DNA of 64,000 bases, taken from assembly GCA_030052745.1 (NCBI GenBank), contig JANBVO010000010.1, positions 186,001-250,000 on the forward strand, read 5' to 3'. Source of the DNA: Pleurostoma richardsiae (taxonomy: Eukaryota; Ascomycota; Sordariomycetes; Calosphaeriales; Pleurostomataceae). The notes under the pieces are model-generated. The model made no database searches. It saw nothing but the letters and a program-made list of their open reading frames with translations, and was not told the origin of the DNA. A program made the translations under genes and the position numbers. Positions 24,005 through 35,909 of this stretch are shown in pieces; position 1 is the first letter of the stretch; each line of letters begins with the position of its first letter.

Positions 24005-27000
24005 GACGGCGCGGTTGTCTGTCGACCACGCTCTAGCGAGTATTCGCAAGCGGAGGATGAGATTCTGGTTATAACGGCTGGATTGCGCTGCCAAAGACAA
24101 GCCTTGTCTTTCGAGATTCGAATACCTAGCCTAGGAAGAATTGCGCGGACGATTTGATCGTCCAACCGTCTTATATCCTATATGGGGCACAGCACCCCAG
24201 ATATCCCAGCCGTCGACTTGACGGTCATGCAGAGAACGAGTTGGAACTTGAGATGCGCATCTCTGTTGGTCGCGAACGTCTCTTTGACTGATTATTGGTC
24301 GAGCCTTGGTGCCTCGGAGTCTGGCCGTGAAGCATAACTGCTGCTTGCATCTTCGACAAGTAAACAAGACAGGGAACCATACTGTGAGGAAGTTGTGCTG
24401 GATGCAAGGCTCATCTATCAACTGGCCGTGATGGTATTGATGCTGTCGCAATTCTGCCGGCACCGTAATGTAGACATGCGGACATGTACCCCGTACAGAC
24501 CCAGAAGAGCCAGGCAGGCGCATCCGGCAGGCGCGACGAGGCAGCCACTCGGCAGCGATCGTGCCTTCCCCGAGCCGACAGGTCCCACTCCAGCAAGCGA
24601 CAGAAACCGCCAGTGGATCTCTCAGCCCTTTTTAAGTGGACACGGCTCGCGGGTGAGCTACATAGGCGGCTTGTACTGGTACTTGGGGAGTACGGCGCGG
24701 GGCATGGAACAACCGGGAACGGTGATCGAGCGGGGCATCCTCATGTTTTGCATGATTCTAACGCTGCACCTGGGCGGAGATCTTGGCTGCTTGGACTCTC
24801 GTTGCACGATGATGCATCGTTGCGCGCCTGAAGGGAGCAAGCGAAAGTAAGGAAGCTCCCGCCCCAGACATCAAGGTACGTGTGTACGGAGTACACGTGT
24901 TGAAGCCGGTGCCGCGGGCGGGAGGAGGTCGGGAGAAGCACGGGCAGCGATGCAATGCAATGCTCGACTGACGGCGTGACAGCACGGAACCTCCTGTCGC
25001 CCCCTGATACACTTACCTACTCTGTAACTACACCGCTCAGCAGGACACGAGGTCTGCGGCATGGCCGCCTATAGGCTTGCGGGCTTGAGTGGCGCTCTTG
25101 GAGAGATACGATGGATGGTTTTCTCAGGGATTCATCCTGGGCATTGCGCAGCAGCACATGACCTCCTTCAGGCTCGCTGCTCGTTGGTGTTGCGTGTCGT
25201 ACCACGCCATTTCCACCGCCTTGGACTCAGCCCGCGCCCCCGGGAGCGAGCCGAAATGAGATTCTCCTGAGAATGGCACTTCAGAAGATCGAGATTCGGG
25301 TGGTGCCAGTTAGACAGACATGGGGATTCGCCATGGTGGTGGGACAGTGGGGGGCTCGGCGTTCCGCACTGCTCTTCGTCGTGTCCTACCCGGCAAGTAC
25401 GGAGACATCCTGCACGGATTGCATGCGCCCGGTGCTTCCAGCCGGGCCTCGATGATGAAGACCAGAGGCGACGGTGCCTAACCCACATGCCGTGCTATAC
25501 CCGGTCCCTCGTATGGCGGGTTGGTTAGGCTCGCCGCTCGCAGAGTAAAAAAAAGGGGGCGGCATGAATGCCCATGGCGTGTTCGGGAGCTCCCTGGGCC
25601 CCCGGCTATCAAAGGCACAATCGTATGATGTCGTCGGCGGAGCCTTTTTAAAGACAGGGCCAGTCTGACGGATCAACGTCTCCGCTCCTAAAGGAAGATT
25701 TTCCAGAACATTTCTCAGCGACTACACACAAGCATGCACACCACTTGGCGAAGCGTTTGAGCTTCCCGGATAAGCAAACAGAGAGACAAGCGACTGGTAC
25801 TAGCCGAGCGCCCCAGATAACTGCGTTAATTGCTTGCCAGTGGACCGCTTCCCTCCGCAGGTCTTGGCCTGAACCCCAAGCTAGTGCGACAGCGCTATTA
25901 CCGAACCGTACCGAGTCATTGAACTCGTCGAAGCCTGTTCGGCTTTGGGAGCTCGCGCCGGGAATAGTAACGTCGAGCCCGTCTCCACTTCCTCAATCGA
26001 TCCCTCCAGACCGAGACCGAGACGACGTTGTCTCGCCAGTGCTTTCGGAGAGAGCCCTGGCAAGTTAGCAGATACCAGTAGCATCCAGCGGTTAGCTGGG
26101 TCTCAAAAAAGTTCCCTGGAACCTTCGGGCCCGACTAGTTGGACAGGTCGCTAAAGGAGGCGCTGCGCTGCCTCGCACAATATTCGTGGACAGTTACATG
26201 ACAGGGTAGAGGTAGGCAAATCCATCGCGCACATTTGAGACACCAGAAGCACAGCAAGTGTGTACAGAATAGTAAGAGAGTGAAGGGGACATATCCAACG
26301 GTTCTCACTAGGCGCGGATTTCGGCACCGAGTGAGCCTCAGACAGCGACGCCCGTTTCAAGTCTTGTCGTCATCGACCGTCACTTGCTTCAGGAGTCGCC
26401 GGCATCTGCATTTCAACAAGACGGCCCCTCTTAGTCCTGAAGCTTCCTGATCGATCATCCAAAACCGTTCCCTTGCCAAGCCTAACTGCGAGACTCTGAT
26501 TCTCGGTTGACAGCTTGGCCGCCAGAACTCGTCTTATTACAGCTCAACGTAGTGAACCGACGGTTCAATCAACGCTTCCACCGCGTGGCTACTGGATAGC
26601 ACAACAGGATCTATCGGTCAACAGCGGCAGGGACACCGGCAGCTGGCCCAGAGGCGGGAGGCACCTGTACATCCCCGGTGAGTAAACATTCCCTTTTTAC
26701 CATCCTTCCGCCCATCCTCTCAGCGTCGCACAGTTGCGTCCCCTGTGGGATGGCATGTGAGCCCACTATAGCATCCTTGACGAGCCTCGATCCCATGGGA
26801 TCCTCCTGTCTCCACGGGCTTGGTGTAGCGCACTAATGGCATCCCTGGCCCGCATGCGCCCCCCCGTCACCCACGTCAACCCCATCAAACCCCCCGTCAC
26901 CTCGTGGCTTGACCTCCCGCATCGCGGGTTCCCTCTTAGCAAATCAAGCAGCAAATCCAGTGTTTTCTCGTCTCCTTCTCTCCTTCATCCTGCATGCCAG

Positions 27001-28089
27001 GTGCCTGTACTCCGTACGGCCCCCCACTGCGACCCCTGCTGACCGCTGCTCACCGACTCTTGTCCCATGCAGCGGGATGTCGGCGTGTTTTCGCGGTGAA
27101 CGTCGGGGAGCCCTGGCAGCAAGCCGCTGCCCCCTATCCCTCCTTTCTCGTTACCCAATCCCATCTGCCGTCGCCGGCATGCAAATATTCTTACATGGCA
27201 CCAAAGCACGCCCGCATTGCCCACCGCTCTGGCTCTGCCTCTCCACATGACCATCTGATTCTTCATGTCCCGGTGGCTTGTCGGAGATGAGGCTTATGCC
27301 GCTCGTGTCTCTTTACCCCAATTGCTCTCTCCCACATGGTATCTTGCGGATATACCTGCGAGATGGCATCCCGCAGCTCAATCCCCAACGCACGACAACG
27401 GTGGCGAGCAGTAGGCCAGGGTATCTAGCGCACTGTGACCCGACGCTTGTCAGTCAGTCAGGTGGCTCGCCGGACATCCCGTTCAGGGCCGTTCTGCGAG
27501 CTACTGTACGGGGGTACTGTGCATGCTGCAGGCAGTTGCCCCTTTCCGTTAGGGATAGTCGAGATGCAGCATAGCAAATACCTCCAGATAGTGCGCGTTT
27601 CTGTACTTGCGGCAGCTGCTGCGGTTATTGTTGAGGTTTCAGTTCTCTTGCAGCAGCCACTGTTTGCCCTTGGCCTCCTTTTCTGTCCATTTTCTTTGGC
27701 TGTGATCAGTCTCTTGCGCGCTCTCCTTGTCTGTAGAAAGCCGTCGAGTTGACAGTTCACATGTTCTGTGCATTGACTAATTTCGCACTACACAGGTAAT
27801 AACCGTTGTATCTGCACTGAGCATATCTTTGTCGACGTTGTTTGCTCACTTCGCAGAGCCATCAAGCTAAGGTGAGGCAAGCACTGAAAGGTAAACATCA
27901 CACCTCAGGCTCACGGGCTGTGCCGGCCGATAGCGTGAGTAGAGGTACTTTGGGTACCTCGCCGCACGAAGACCAGACCCCACCTCCATCGCCGCTAGCG
28001 TGGGTACAGTACCTCGGGACCCAGTCCGTAGTACAGAGCAGTGACATCAGCCAACCGTGGGGCATAAGCTGACGGGAAGTGCTCTAAAG
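24005..28089. other. 4.1 kb region upstream of the trehalose phosphorylase gene
   Basis: No gene supported. It has many short frames on both strands, an inverted repeat GTGTAC-GGA-GTACAC near 24887-24901, and several GTAC-containing words in the last 150 bases (27940-28040). C-rich words resembling stress-response elements (CCCCT) occur near 27030 and 27130. A frame at about 27435-27752 (+) has two hydrophobic stretches but no other support. The region may be a long regulatory region or hold a non-coding transcript. Confidence 0.45.
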
Positions 28090-28731
28090 ATGTCGACGCA
28101 ACCTGCAGACGGGGTACAGCAACAACACCACCGCGCAGACCCTGATTCCCAGGAAGGCGCGGGAGGGGGGCAGCAGCAGCTACAAGAGGTACACGAGGAG
28201 GAGCCGCCGCCACACGGGCAGCCCCAGCACCACCACCACCATCTGCGTCACCGCCTTGAGGAAGCTCTGGGCAAACGAGGTACCTCACCCTCCTTGTCCT
28301 CGAGCTCCACCGAAGCTCTCCCTGCTGCTGCTGCACCACCACCTCCAACCTCGCAACCCTCAAATACCGCCGACGACCACCACCACTCTCCGGCAGCCTC
28401 TCTCTCTGCCTCTGCCTCTGTCCCGTCTCCTCTTAAGAACATCTTCCATTCTCACCACCCTCACCACCCGCACGGCCTTCGCCGCCTTCACGACCAGCCT
28501 TCATCTCCTTCCATCTCACCCTCCTCGTCACCCCACCTTGCCCCGCAGTCGCAGCCGCCGCATCGCCAGGCTGCGTCTTCGTCGCCATCCCACCCCAGCC
28601 TGCCTCTCGATCCTCACCTCCAGCTCCCGCAGTCAACGCCCTCCTCAGCCTACGCGAGCGGCGTTTCCACCCCCGTCGAAAGATTTCATTGGCACCCACC
28701 TAAGACTCTGCGTCCATTCATCCTCGCAATC
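28090..28731 (+). repeat. Low-complexity His/Pro/Ser/Gln-coding, pyrimidine-rich stretch
   Basis: CCA, CAC, CTC and CAG words dominate; all three plus frames stay open for long distances because stop codons need purines. It is either the disordered leader of the trehalose enzyme or a CT-rich 5' untranslated leader. Confidence 0.55.
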
Positions 28732-31700
28732 ATGGCTTTCAAGGGAGGCCGCGAGTTCTCGCGGGGCACGTCGATGCACCGGCAGCGACAGATGAGCACG
28801 ATTGTCGAGAAGGAAGGCCATTTTGGAGCTGCTCTTACGGTACGTCTTTCTGCAAGAAACCCCGTTCGCAAATTGTCTTGGTCCTTCTCTTTCTCTTTCT
28901 GCCCTTCACCCTTCTTTAATTTTGCGCTGTTCACGGTCGCCGCGCACTCGAAAGCTTCGTCGCCATCTTAGCTCTGCACGGCAAATTGGCTGTCACGAGC
29001 CCCTTCAATTCGCTCGACGTTCTACCAAGGCAACTCCATCCAATTCCCTCCTGTACATCTGAACTCGCCGCCGAACAATGCACCTGTTCTTTCGACCCTC
29101 TCTTCTCTATGCTCTGACTGCTGTTTGTTTGCAGCCACCAGAGCGACCTTTACTTGAGCTTCAACGTCTTGTCGCAAACAGTCTATTTGATGCTTCGATA
29201 CCGGCACGAGAGTGATACGAGCTAACACGAGGTAGACTCTCTATCTAGGTATCTCGGCCGTCTTCTCCGATGATCACACCGCCGTTGTGGCTCTTGCTAT
29301 CCATGATACCGTCTACCTCATCGACTTCTCAGTCAAGCACATCGTGCTGGATGACGCCCTGAGAATTGGAGAGGACTTGATCGCGGACTATATCATTTCG
29401 GAGGTGGACAAGTATGAGCACGAGAACTTTGCCAAGTTCATTGGCGCCGGTCTTCCCACCACCCTCAAGTACATGAGCCCGACCCTGTGCTCTCGCCTCT
29501 GGCTTGAACTGGACATTGTCCCCATTGTCATGCGTCCCGACGACGACCACAAGCAGCAGAGCTTCTGGGATGTAAAGCGCGTGGACGAGCAGGCCGATTC
29601 TATGGCCCGGAAGTGCATCATGTATGTTAGGCCCTTCTCCTTCGCTAACTATTGGATTTGGTACGGTCTGCAATACGGAAACCAACGGCTACTGACGTGA
29701 CATGCAGGAACTTTGGCCCCTCTCTGGTGCCTCTGCTTCAGGTCGGCTTCAGAGGTGTTGTCCAGACTGATGCCGGTTTCCGTGCCCAACTCACGACCGT
29801 TCAGAACTACAAGGATACATGCGGAAAGGCGACTTGGGAGACTATGTTGACATACGCCAAGCAGCTGCGTGGCAACCAGACCAAGATCGCCTTTTTCAGC
29901 AGCACCCCCCAGGGAGGCGGTGTGGCCCTGATGCGGCACGCTCTCGTCCGCTTCTCCCGTCTCATGGGCGTTGACCTGACTTGGTATGGTGAGTAATTGC
30001 ATTTCACACAAGCTTTAACTTGGACGACGCGTTGCACGTTCTGACAGTGAGACCACAGTTCCCAAGCCTCGCCCTGGTGTCTTCAGAATCACCAAGAATG
30101 TCCACAACATCCTCCAGGGCGTCAGCCACCCCGACCAGCGCATCTCCCCCGAGGAGAAGGCTTCCATCATTGATTGGATCACCGACAACGCCAACCGGTA
30201 CTGGCTTTCGGAGGGCGGTCCTCTCCGCCCGGCCGATGAGGGCGGTGCTGATGTTGTCATTGTGAGCTGTTTTTCATTGTCTTGCTTCCCCAAGAAGCTA
30301 TCTTGCCTCCATTTCCCCTCACGCACCCCAACCCTGCCCACCCACACCATATGCACCTGCGCAGGCGAGCCTGCATTAACAGGCACCTGACCCGGGGTTA
30401 CCCCCACGCCCCGCTGCTGCTCTCTGTCCCTCTGCCTCAAGCTGACAGTCACCCAGATTGACGACCCGCAAATGCCTGGTCTCATCCCGCTCATCAAGAA
30501 GCTGACTCCGGATCGGCCCGTTCTGTACCGTTCGCACATCCAGATCCGCACCGACCTCGTCGCCAAGGCCGGCACTCCACAAGCGGATATCTGGGACTTC
30601 CTGTGGAGCAACATTAAGCATGCGGACATGTTCATCAGCCACCCGATCCCCTATTTCGTGCCTCATAATGTGCCGCCCGAGAAGGTCGTGTATCTGCCTG
30701 CCACGACTGACTGGTAAGACCCAACACCCGGGTTACTGCATTTCGGTAGGCGTCTATCATACTAATAACCTGCCAGGCTCGATGGTCTGAACAAGCATTT
30801 GAGCAAGTGGGATACAGGCTACTATGGCCACATCTACAATGTCGCTTGTCACTCCCAGCGCATGTGAGTTGAAATTGAGTTCCAGAGCTTGGGTGCCTGT
30901 AGCTAACATCTTCGTCTAGGACTGAGCTGAACTGGCCTGCACGCAAGTACATCGCCCAGGTTGCCCGCTTCGACCCTGCCAAGGGTATCCCCACCGTCAT
31001 TGACTCGTATGCCGAGTTCCGCCGCCTCTGCGAGAAGAGCGGCATCACCGATGTACCTCAGCTAGTCGTGTAAGTGGTTCCTCAAGCCTTCCTAACCATG
31101 CTACGGTTTCATCTCTAACTTTGATCTGCTCCACCCACAGTTGCGGAAACAGCTCTGTCGACGACCCCGATGCCAGTATGATCTACGACCAGACGATGGG
31201 CCAGATTGAGCAGTACTATCCTCATCTCCTGAGCGACATCAGCGTCATGCGACTGGACCCGAACGACCAGCTGCTCAACACCATCATCGCGAATGCTCAC
31301 GTCATCCTCCAGCTCTCCACTCGCGAGGGTTTCGAGGTCAAGGTTTCTGAGGCCCTTCACGCCGGCCGCCCCGTCATTGTCACCAATACTGGTGGTATCC
31401 CGCTCCAGGTCAAGGATAAGGTCAATGGCTACCTCGTTGAGCCGGGTGATTGGAAGTCCGTCGCGCAGCACTTGTTCCAGCTTTTCACAGACGAGGATCT
31501 CCACAAGAAGATGAGCTACGAGGCAGCTAATGGCGTCTCGGATGAGGTTGGCACTGTCGGCAACGCTCTCAGCTGGTACTACATCGCCGCCAAGTTCGCT
31601 AAGGTCGGTGTCAAGGTGGAGGGTACCGGCGGCGTCGACGGCCACGAGAAGTGGCTCAACGACATGGCGCGCGACGAAGCCGGCTTCCCGTATCCCGCGG

Positions 31701-31789
31701 CCGAGAACCGCCTTCCCCGCATTTTCACGGAGAAGAAGAATATGCCGGTGCAGACGACACCTGCTGCCAAGCCCGCTGCTGAGCAGTAA
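28090..31789 (+). CDS. ccg-9: GT4-family trehalose phosphorylase/synthase (CCG-9 type)
   Basis: Retaining glycosyltransferase-fold enzyme that makes or phosphorolyses trehalose in the cytosol; the Neurospora homologue is clock-controlled gene 9. Catalytic exons: 29249-29621, 29708-29988, 30059-30261, 30457-30713, 30777-30863, 30920-31070, 31141-31789, all phase-consistent. The GT4 donor-site motif EGFEVKVSEALHAGRP (E-x7-E) is followed by VIVTNTGGIP. Exon 1 (28090-28839) encodes a His/Pro/Ser/Gln-rich leader ending in VEKEGHFGAALT. The true start may instead be the in-frame ATG at 28732 (MAFKGGREF), since the pyrimidine-rich upstream part would be open by composition alone. At least one short exon must lie in 28840-29248 (acceptor TTTGCAG near 29134); I could not fix its limits. 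Confidence 0.88.
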
Positions 31790-33703
31790 ATGGCGGGAGT
31801 CGGAGACAGCGGGGTCGGCTACACACGTATCTGGTCCTGCTGTTCGAGTGCCCGTCATCCAGAACCTGCACCTCGCAATTCACGTCTGTTTTTACCATTT
31901 CCCGGGTTTGCGTCGTCCTCAGTCCCTTGCCTTTTTGAGTTGGGAAAACTGGTTGCTAAATGGATGCGTTGCTTTCTAGAACTCGTCTCGGCCGAGGTTC
32001 CAGTGCCAGTTTATCATCACGTTTCCGGGAAATGACTTCTATGAAATGAATATCTCTGCTCTTTTGCGTCTTGAATTTCTGTGTTGTGAAGAAATCGTAT
32101 TTGCTTTTATTGATGCTCTGGTATACAAGCCCAACGGAGGGAGGAGGAAGCTGGGGGGAGAGGCAAAGAGAAAAGCTGAGTGTGTTTTGCTGTGCAGTCC
32201 CGACGGGGACGGTATAGAGAGGCTGGGATGCAACGATTACTCCGTCTGCTTGATCTAACAACTGAATGGTTGATACGCTGCTTTCTGCTCTCCCACCTAT
32301 GTTATGTGACATGTGTTCTCAAGTCGACTCTGCTTGACGAGTGAGGTAACCGCTGGTGCCGTGCTGGGTCTTTTGCTCGCTGTTGAGGAGTCTGATCTCC
32401 GTGGCCTGCTTGCCAGTGTGACCGTCAGACCGCGATACCGGGGTGGCTGGGGTTAGTTGAAAGCAAGGAAGGACGCCTCGAGTGGAGAATTCGCTCTTCA
32501 CAACTCTGAAAAGCGGCGAGAAAGAATGATAGGAGAGGACAAGCTGATGGGCTTTTCGCCCCATATTCTGCCACTCATCACTCATCAGCAAGATAAGGCC
32601 ATCCTCAGCCGTCACCAATAGACCTTCAGTCTTAGTGTCGCGGCTACTTACAGAGTCACTATTGGCCAGTCTAGCAGCAGTGGTATTGACTTAGTGTTGT
32701 GTTAACCTTTTCAAATTTTATTTACTTCCATTTTGTTAGGACTCCCATGCGAACCGCGAAAAATGAAAGCATCTTTCGCTTATCGCTGCGATGGACTCTT
32801 GTACCTGGAGGTGCAGCGGCCAGTTCCTCGCCAACCGTGGAGTTGTAGATTTAGTATGTCACGTAACTGCTGGGATGACGTTTGACTCGGTGAGAATAGA
32901 AGGGATATAAAAGACCGAAAGGTAAAGCCGGTGACCCGTGACTAAGAGAGTCAAGACCGCTACCTGCGGTTGGTACGAGCAGTCGTATGTGTTGGGTCAG
33001 GCGAGCCTTCACTTAGAGGCATTTTCAGCAGCCAAAGGCCGAGTCTAGACTTTCACCTTCCCGGGAAAGAGGGACAGACGCGACGCTGCCGTCTGTCCTA
33101 GAGGGAGCTGCGGTGGCAACGGTAACTTGCATAACGTTATGTACCACCGTCGAGACCGGCGATCATTCAGCTAGCCATAGCCGTTGAGTCCATGTGAAAA
33201 CGTCGTTAGAGTTGACGCATTGTTATCTGTGGCTGAAGGAGCCCAACGATGACCTCCCGCCAAGTAGACAGACCGCACCTACTGGGAACAATTATGAGTC
33301 AAGCACGGAACTACAAAGACTGAAGGCGCACCAGTCAGGTTCTGGGAGCTAACAGCATCTTGCCACACACAAACCAGAGACCCCAACGTAAGATAGCTTG
33401 GCTTCCGACCCTTTATGCAAGGAGTTCATATTTGGGAATATCAGGGTCCAGATCGCCGGGATACGGACCTTCTCCCAGACTTGAAACCACCCTTCTGGGG
33501 GTAACTGAGCAGTGGACCTCATGCCGACCCGACAGAGACAATGTACATACTGCCGATCTCCGTATATCTGCCCCTTCTTTCTTACTGAGGTACTCTTCGT
33601 CTGCAACTAAGCCAACTTCCTCCTCCGCTTCTACCTTTTTGGTAGACAGGGGGGGCAGACCAGGGTCATGAGACTTGCGTAACAACGCGCATTGGGGTCT
33701 GGG
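31790..33703. other. Intergenic, 1.9 kb
   Basis: Downstream region of the trehalose gene. An AT-richer tail lies near 32690-32740. Short frames only; nothing recognised. Confidence 0.55.
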
Positions 33704-34477
33704 ATGCCATTTCACGCGCTGCCATGTACATTAGGTGATCATGTCAAGGAAAGCACTCTTCATTCTGGCCAATGGAAGAAATGCAAGAAGGCCAACAACC
33801 TGGCAATGCGGCCGCTTTGTATCGTGCGTCTATACAAGTTGACAAGTCTGGCAGCTAGAGCAACAGACGACGGACTGGAAGAGCGTTGGATCCTTCACCT
33901 GGCCTCTCCGCGTTGGTCCCCCAAAACCAAGGACGCTTATATCGTTGGGAAATGTGAGGCTGTTCGCTGTCATCCGGAAGTAATTCGAGCCAGAACGCTG
34001 GGACTCGCCAAGAACATTGGCGTAACAGAAACGGGAAGGAGGCTAAGAGACGATGGTGCGGAACGGGGATGTCTGGGCATATCATTGGGTCATTCTCTGC
34101 ATCGACTTAACGCGATGACAATAGGAGCGAGGGGAGTTCGCCGTCAAGTTGCGATAAGTCGCCGCAGACGTAGTAATGAAACATCTTTTCTTGATATCTT
34201 GGCGGACAGGCCAGCTAATCTTTGCCCCTGGAATGATATCTCACAGCTGTCCAGCGATAAGCAGTCCCTGGAAAATGGGTATTATCCCAGCAGCACATGC
34301 GAGCTTACTCTATCCCGGTCATTATTTTCGCGGCCTGCCATACAGAGTATGGTCGGCATCTTTTCAAAGTGGGCGTTGGTTGTGACTAGTAACCAAGGAC
34401 TCCGCTTGCAGAAATTTGTCCTTATCAACCGTCGGGCGGCAGCGATACTTCTTGGCATTGATGGCAGCAGATGTTGA
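33704..34477 (+). CDS. Doubtful hypothetical frame
   Basis: An open frame of 257 codons from the ATG at 33704. It is longer than its surroundings but has no recognisable domain, no signal peptide, irregular composition (scattered Arg, Cys and Trp) and no splice-joined neighbours. The basic middle part (RRQVAISRRRR) is the only striking piece. It may be chance or a decayed gene. Listed because nothing else occupies 31.8-35.9 kb. Confidence 0.2.
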   Translation: MPFHALPCTLGDHVKESTLHSGQWKKCKKANNLAMRPLCIVRLYKLTSLAARATDDGLEERWILHLASPRWSPKTKDAYIVGKCEAVRCHPEVIRARTLGLAKNIGVTETGRRLRDDGAERGCLGISLGHSLHRLNAMTIGARGVRRQVAISRRRRSNETSFLDILADRPANLCPWNDISQLSSDKQSLENGYYPSSTCELTLSRSLFSRPAIQSMVGIFSKWALVVTSNQGLRLQKFVLINRRAAAILLGIDGSRC

Positions 34478-35719
34478 TAAGATTCTAGGGTTGCTTCCGC
34501 TGTAGATGCACCTAGGTTAACCGCTTCGTCTCCTGTATGTTGCGGGAGTCGAACTATCACGGAAAAAGCACTGGAGCAACGCTTTATCTGATCATATATG
34601 CTGGCGGAGATGCCGAAACTGTTGCCCAGTGATTCTGGGAAGGAAATGGAGAATAAATTGGGCAGATACACTGCCAATCTGCGCACCCCCTATTTTGCCC
34701 TGTTGCCAAGATTGCCAAGATGCATATGGGTCGAAGCCCCGACAAACAGATCGAAGATCTCACACCACACAGCGCCACTCCGGCCGTTGAGTTTCTCGAA
34801 GCCCAGTCTGGAAGCTCTTAGACTTAGTGCGGCTTGGAAGGTTGCCACAGTGCTTGGGTTCCTCAAGAGCCCTGATGTTGCGTGTAGGGGATTGGTGAGC
34901 TGACCAGCCACAAGCACACCCTAATGAGCCTGGTTACTAAAATGCCGAAGTGGTCACGCCTCGGGTCTTAAGCTGCCGCCGTTCTTCCGGCGGCTCACGA
35001 CAGTCTCAGCGGCCTGTCGCACAATGATAACAAAAGCGGAAACGCTAGGTCACTTTAGGGGTCACGGCTGTATCCCCACCCGGCAATTGAGCATGGCCTG
35101 TGGTTCCTATCTTTCCTATCCTCACATGGCGCTGGCCATTCGACCTCAAATTGCGGGTTTGATGGAGCTATAATGACCGCTTCGGGGCGGCGTTGGCCGC
35201 CCACCTTCCGTCTCCCAATGGAAAGCACACACAGGCCTCCTCAGCGGGGACATGACCAGGAAAATAACTGGAAGGGAAGGTTGTTATCGTGCCCAGAACT
35301 CCCAAGAAATGCCCAGACTTACGCGCGTCAGGCGCATCAACCCGACAGTCCCATTCAGGGAACCAACAAGCTGAGAATTTTGGAGAAAATGGAGATTTTT
35401 ATCCCAATGAAGCAGGTCTAAGGCACCCTGAGACGGTTGAAGGCGGTCCGATGATGCTGGTTCTCAGACCTTGCTGGCTCCCCCGCCCCTGGAGCCCTCC
35501 CGAGCATCTTGCAATACACGGCCCGGTACGAAGTCGAGGGTCTGGGCATCGGAAGGTTGGCAAATCATGTCACTCTTAATACCTACTCGCCGTTATCACA
35601 TCGCTCACTACTCCAGAACCGGCAGGCGAATATGGGGGATGGCGGCTGTGGAACGTCGCCATGTCGTGCGGGCGTGCGCACGACGCCAGGTTGGATCAGA
35701 CCTGCTCGCCGTGGCGACG
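34478..35719. other. Intergenic, 1.2 kb
   Basis: Short frames only. A tRNA-like B-box word near 34540 was checked and rejected. Confidence 0.5.
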
Positions 35720-35797
35720 GATAAGCGAGAGTTTCGCAAACCCCTCCCGATAAGACAGGCATCGTGCGAGCATCCCCGGCATATAAAGTTCAGATAG
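35720..35797 (+). promoter_or_regulatory. OPT promoter: GATA-factor sites and TATA box
   Basis: GATAAG at 35720-35725 and 35749-35754, AGATAG at 35792-35797, and TATAAA at 35782-35787, about 110-190 bases before the OPT start codon. Clustered HGATAR words are the binding sites of AreA/NIT2-type nitrogen regulators, which fits a peptide-uptake gene. Motif match only. Confidence 0.45.
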
Positions 35798-35909
35798 GCT
35801 TCGTGCTACCCATGGTGGCCCGGTGGTCGCTTGCTGCCCCTCTTCTCCGCCTTTTCACTCCGCTGTTCCGTAGAACTCGGGCTCCTGTACCAGTTACAGA
35901 GCAGACAAG

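Noticed and set aside
31115-31858. 247-codon minus-strand frame
   Set aside because: Antisense to the last exon of the trehalose phosphorylase gene.
34535-34565. tRNA-like B-box word (GTTCGACTCCC on the minus strand)
   Set aside because: The flanking bases cannot form the 5-bp T-stem and no A-box or acceptor stem is present.
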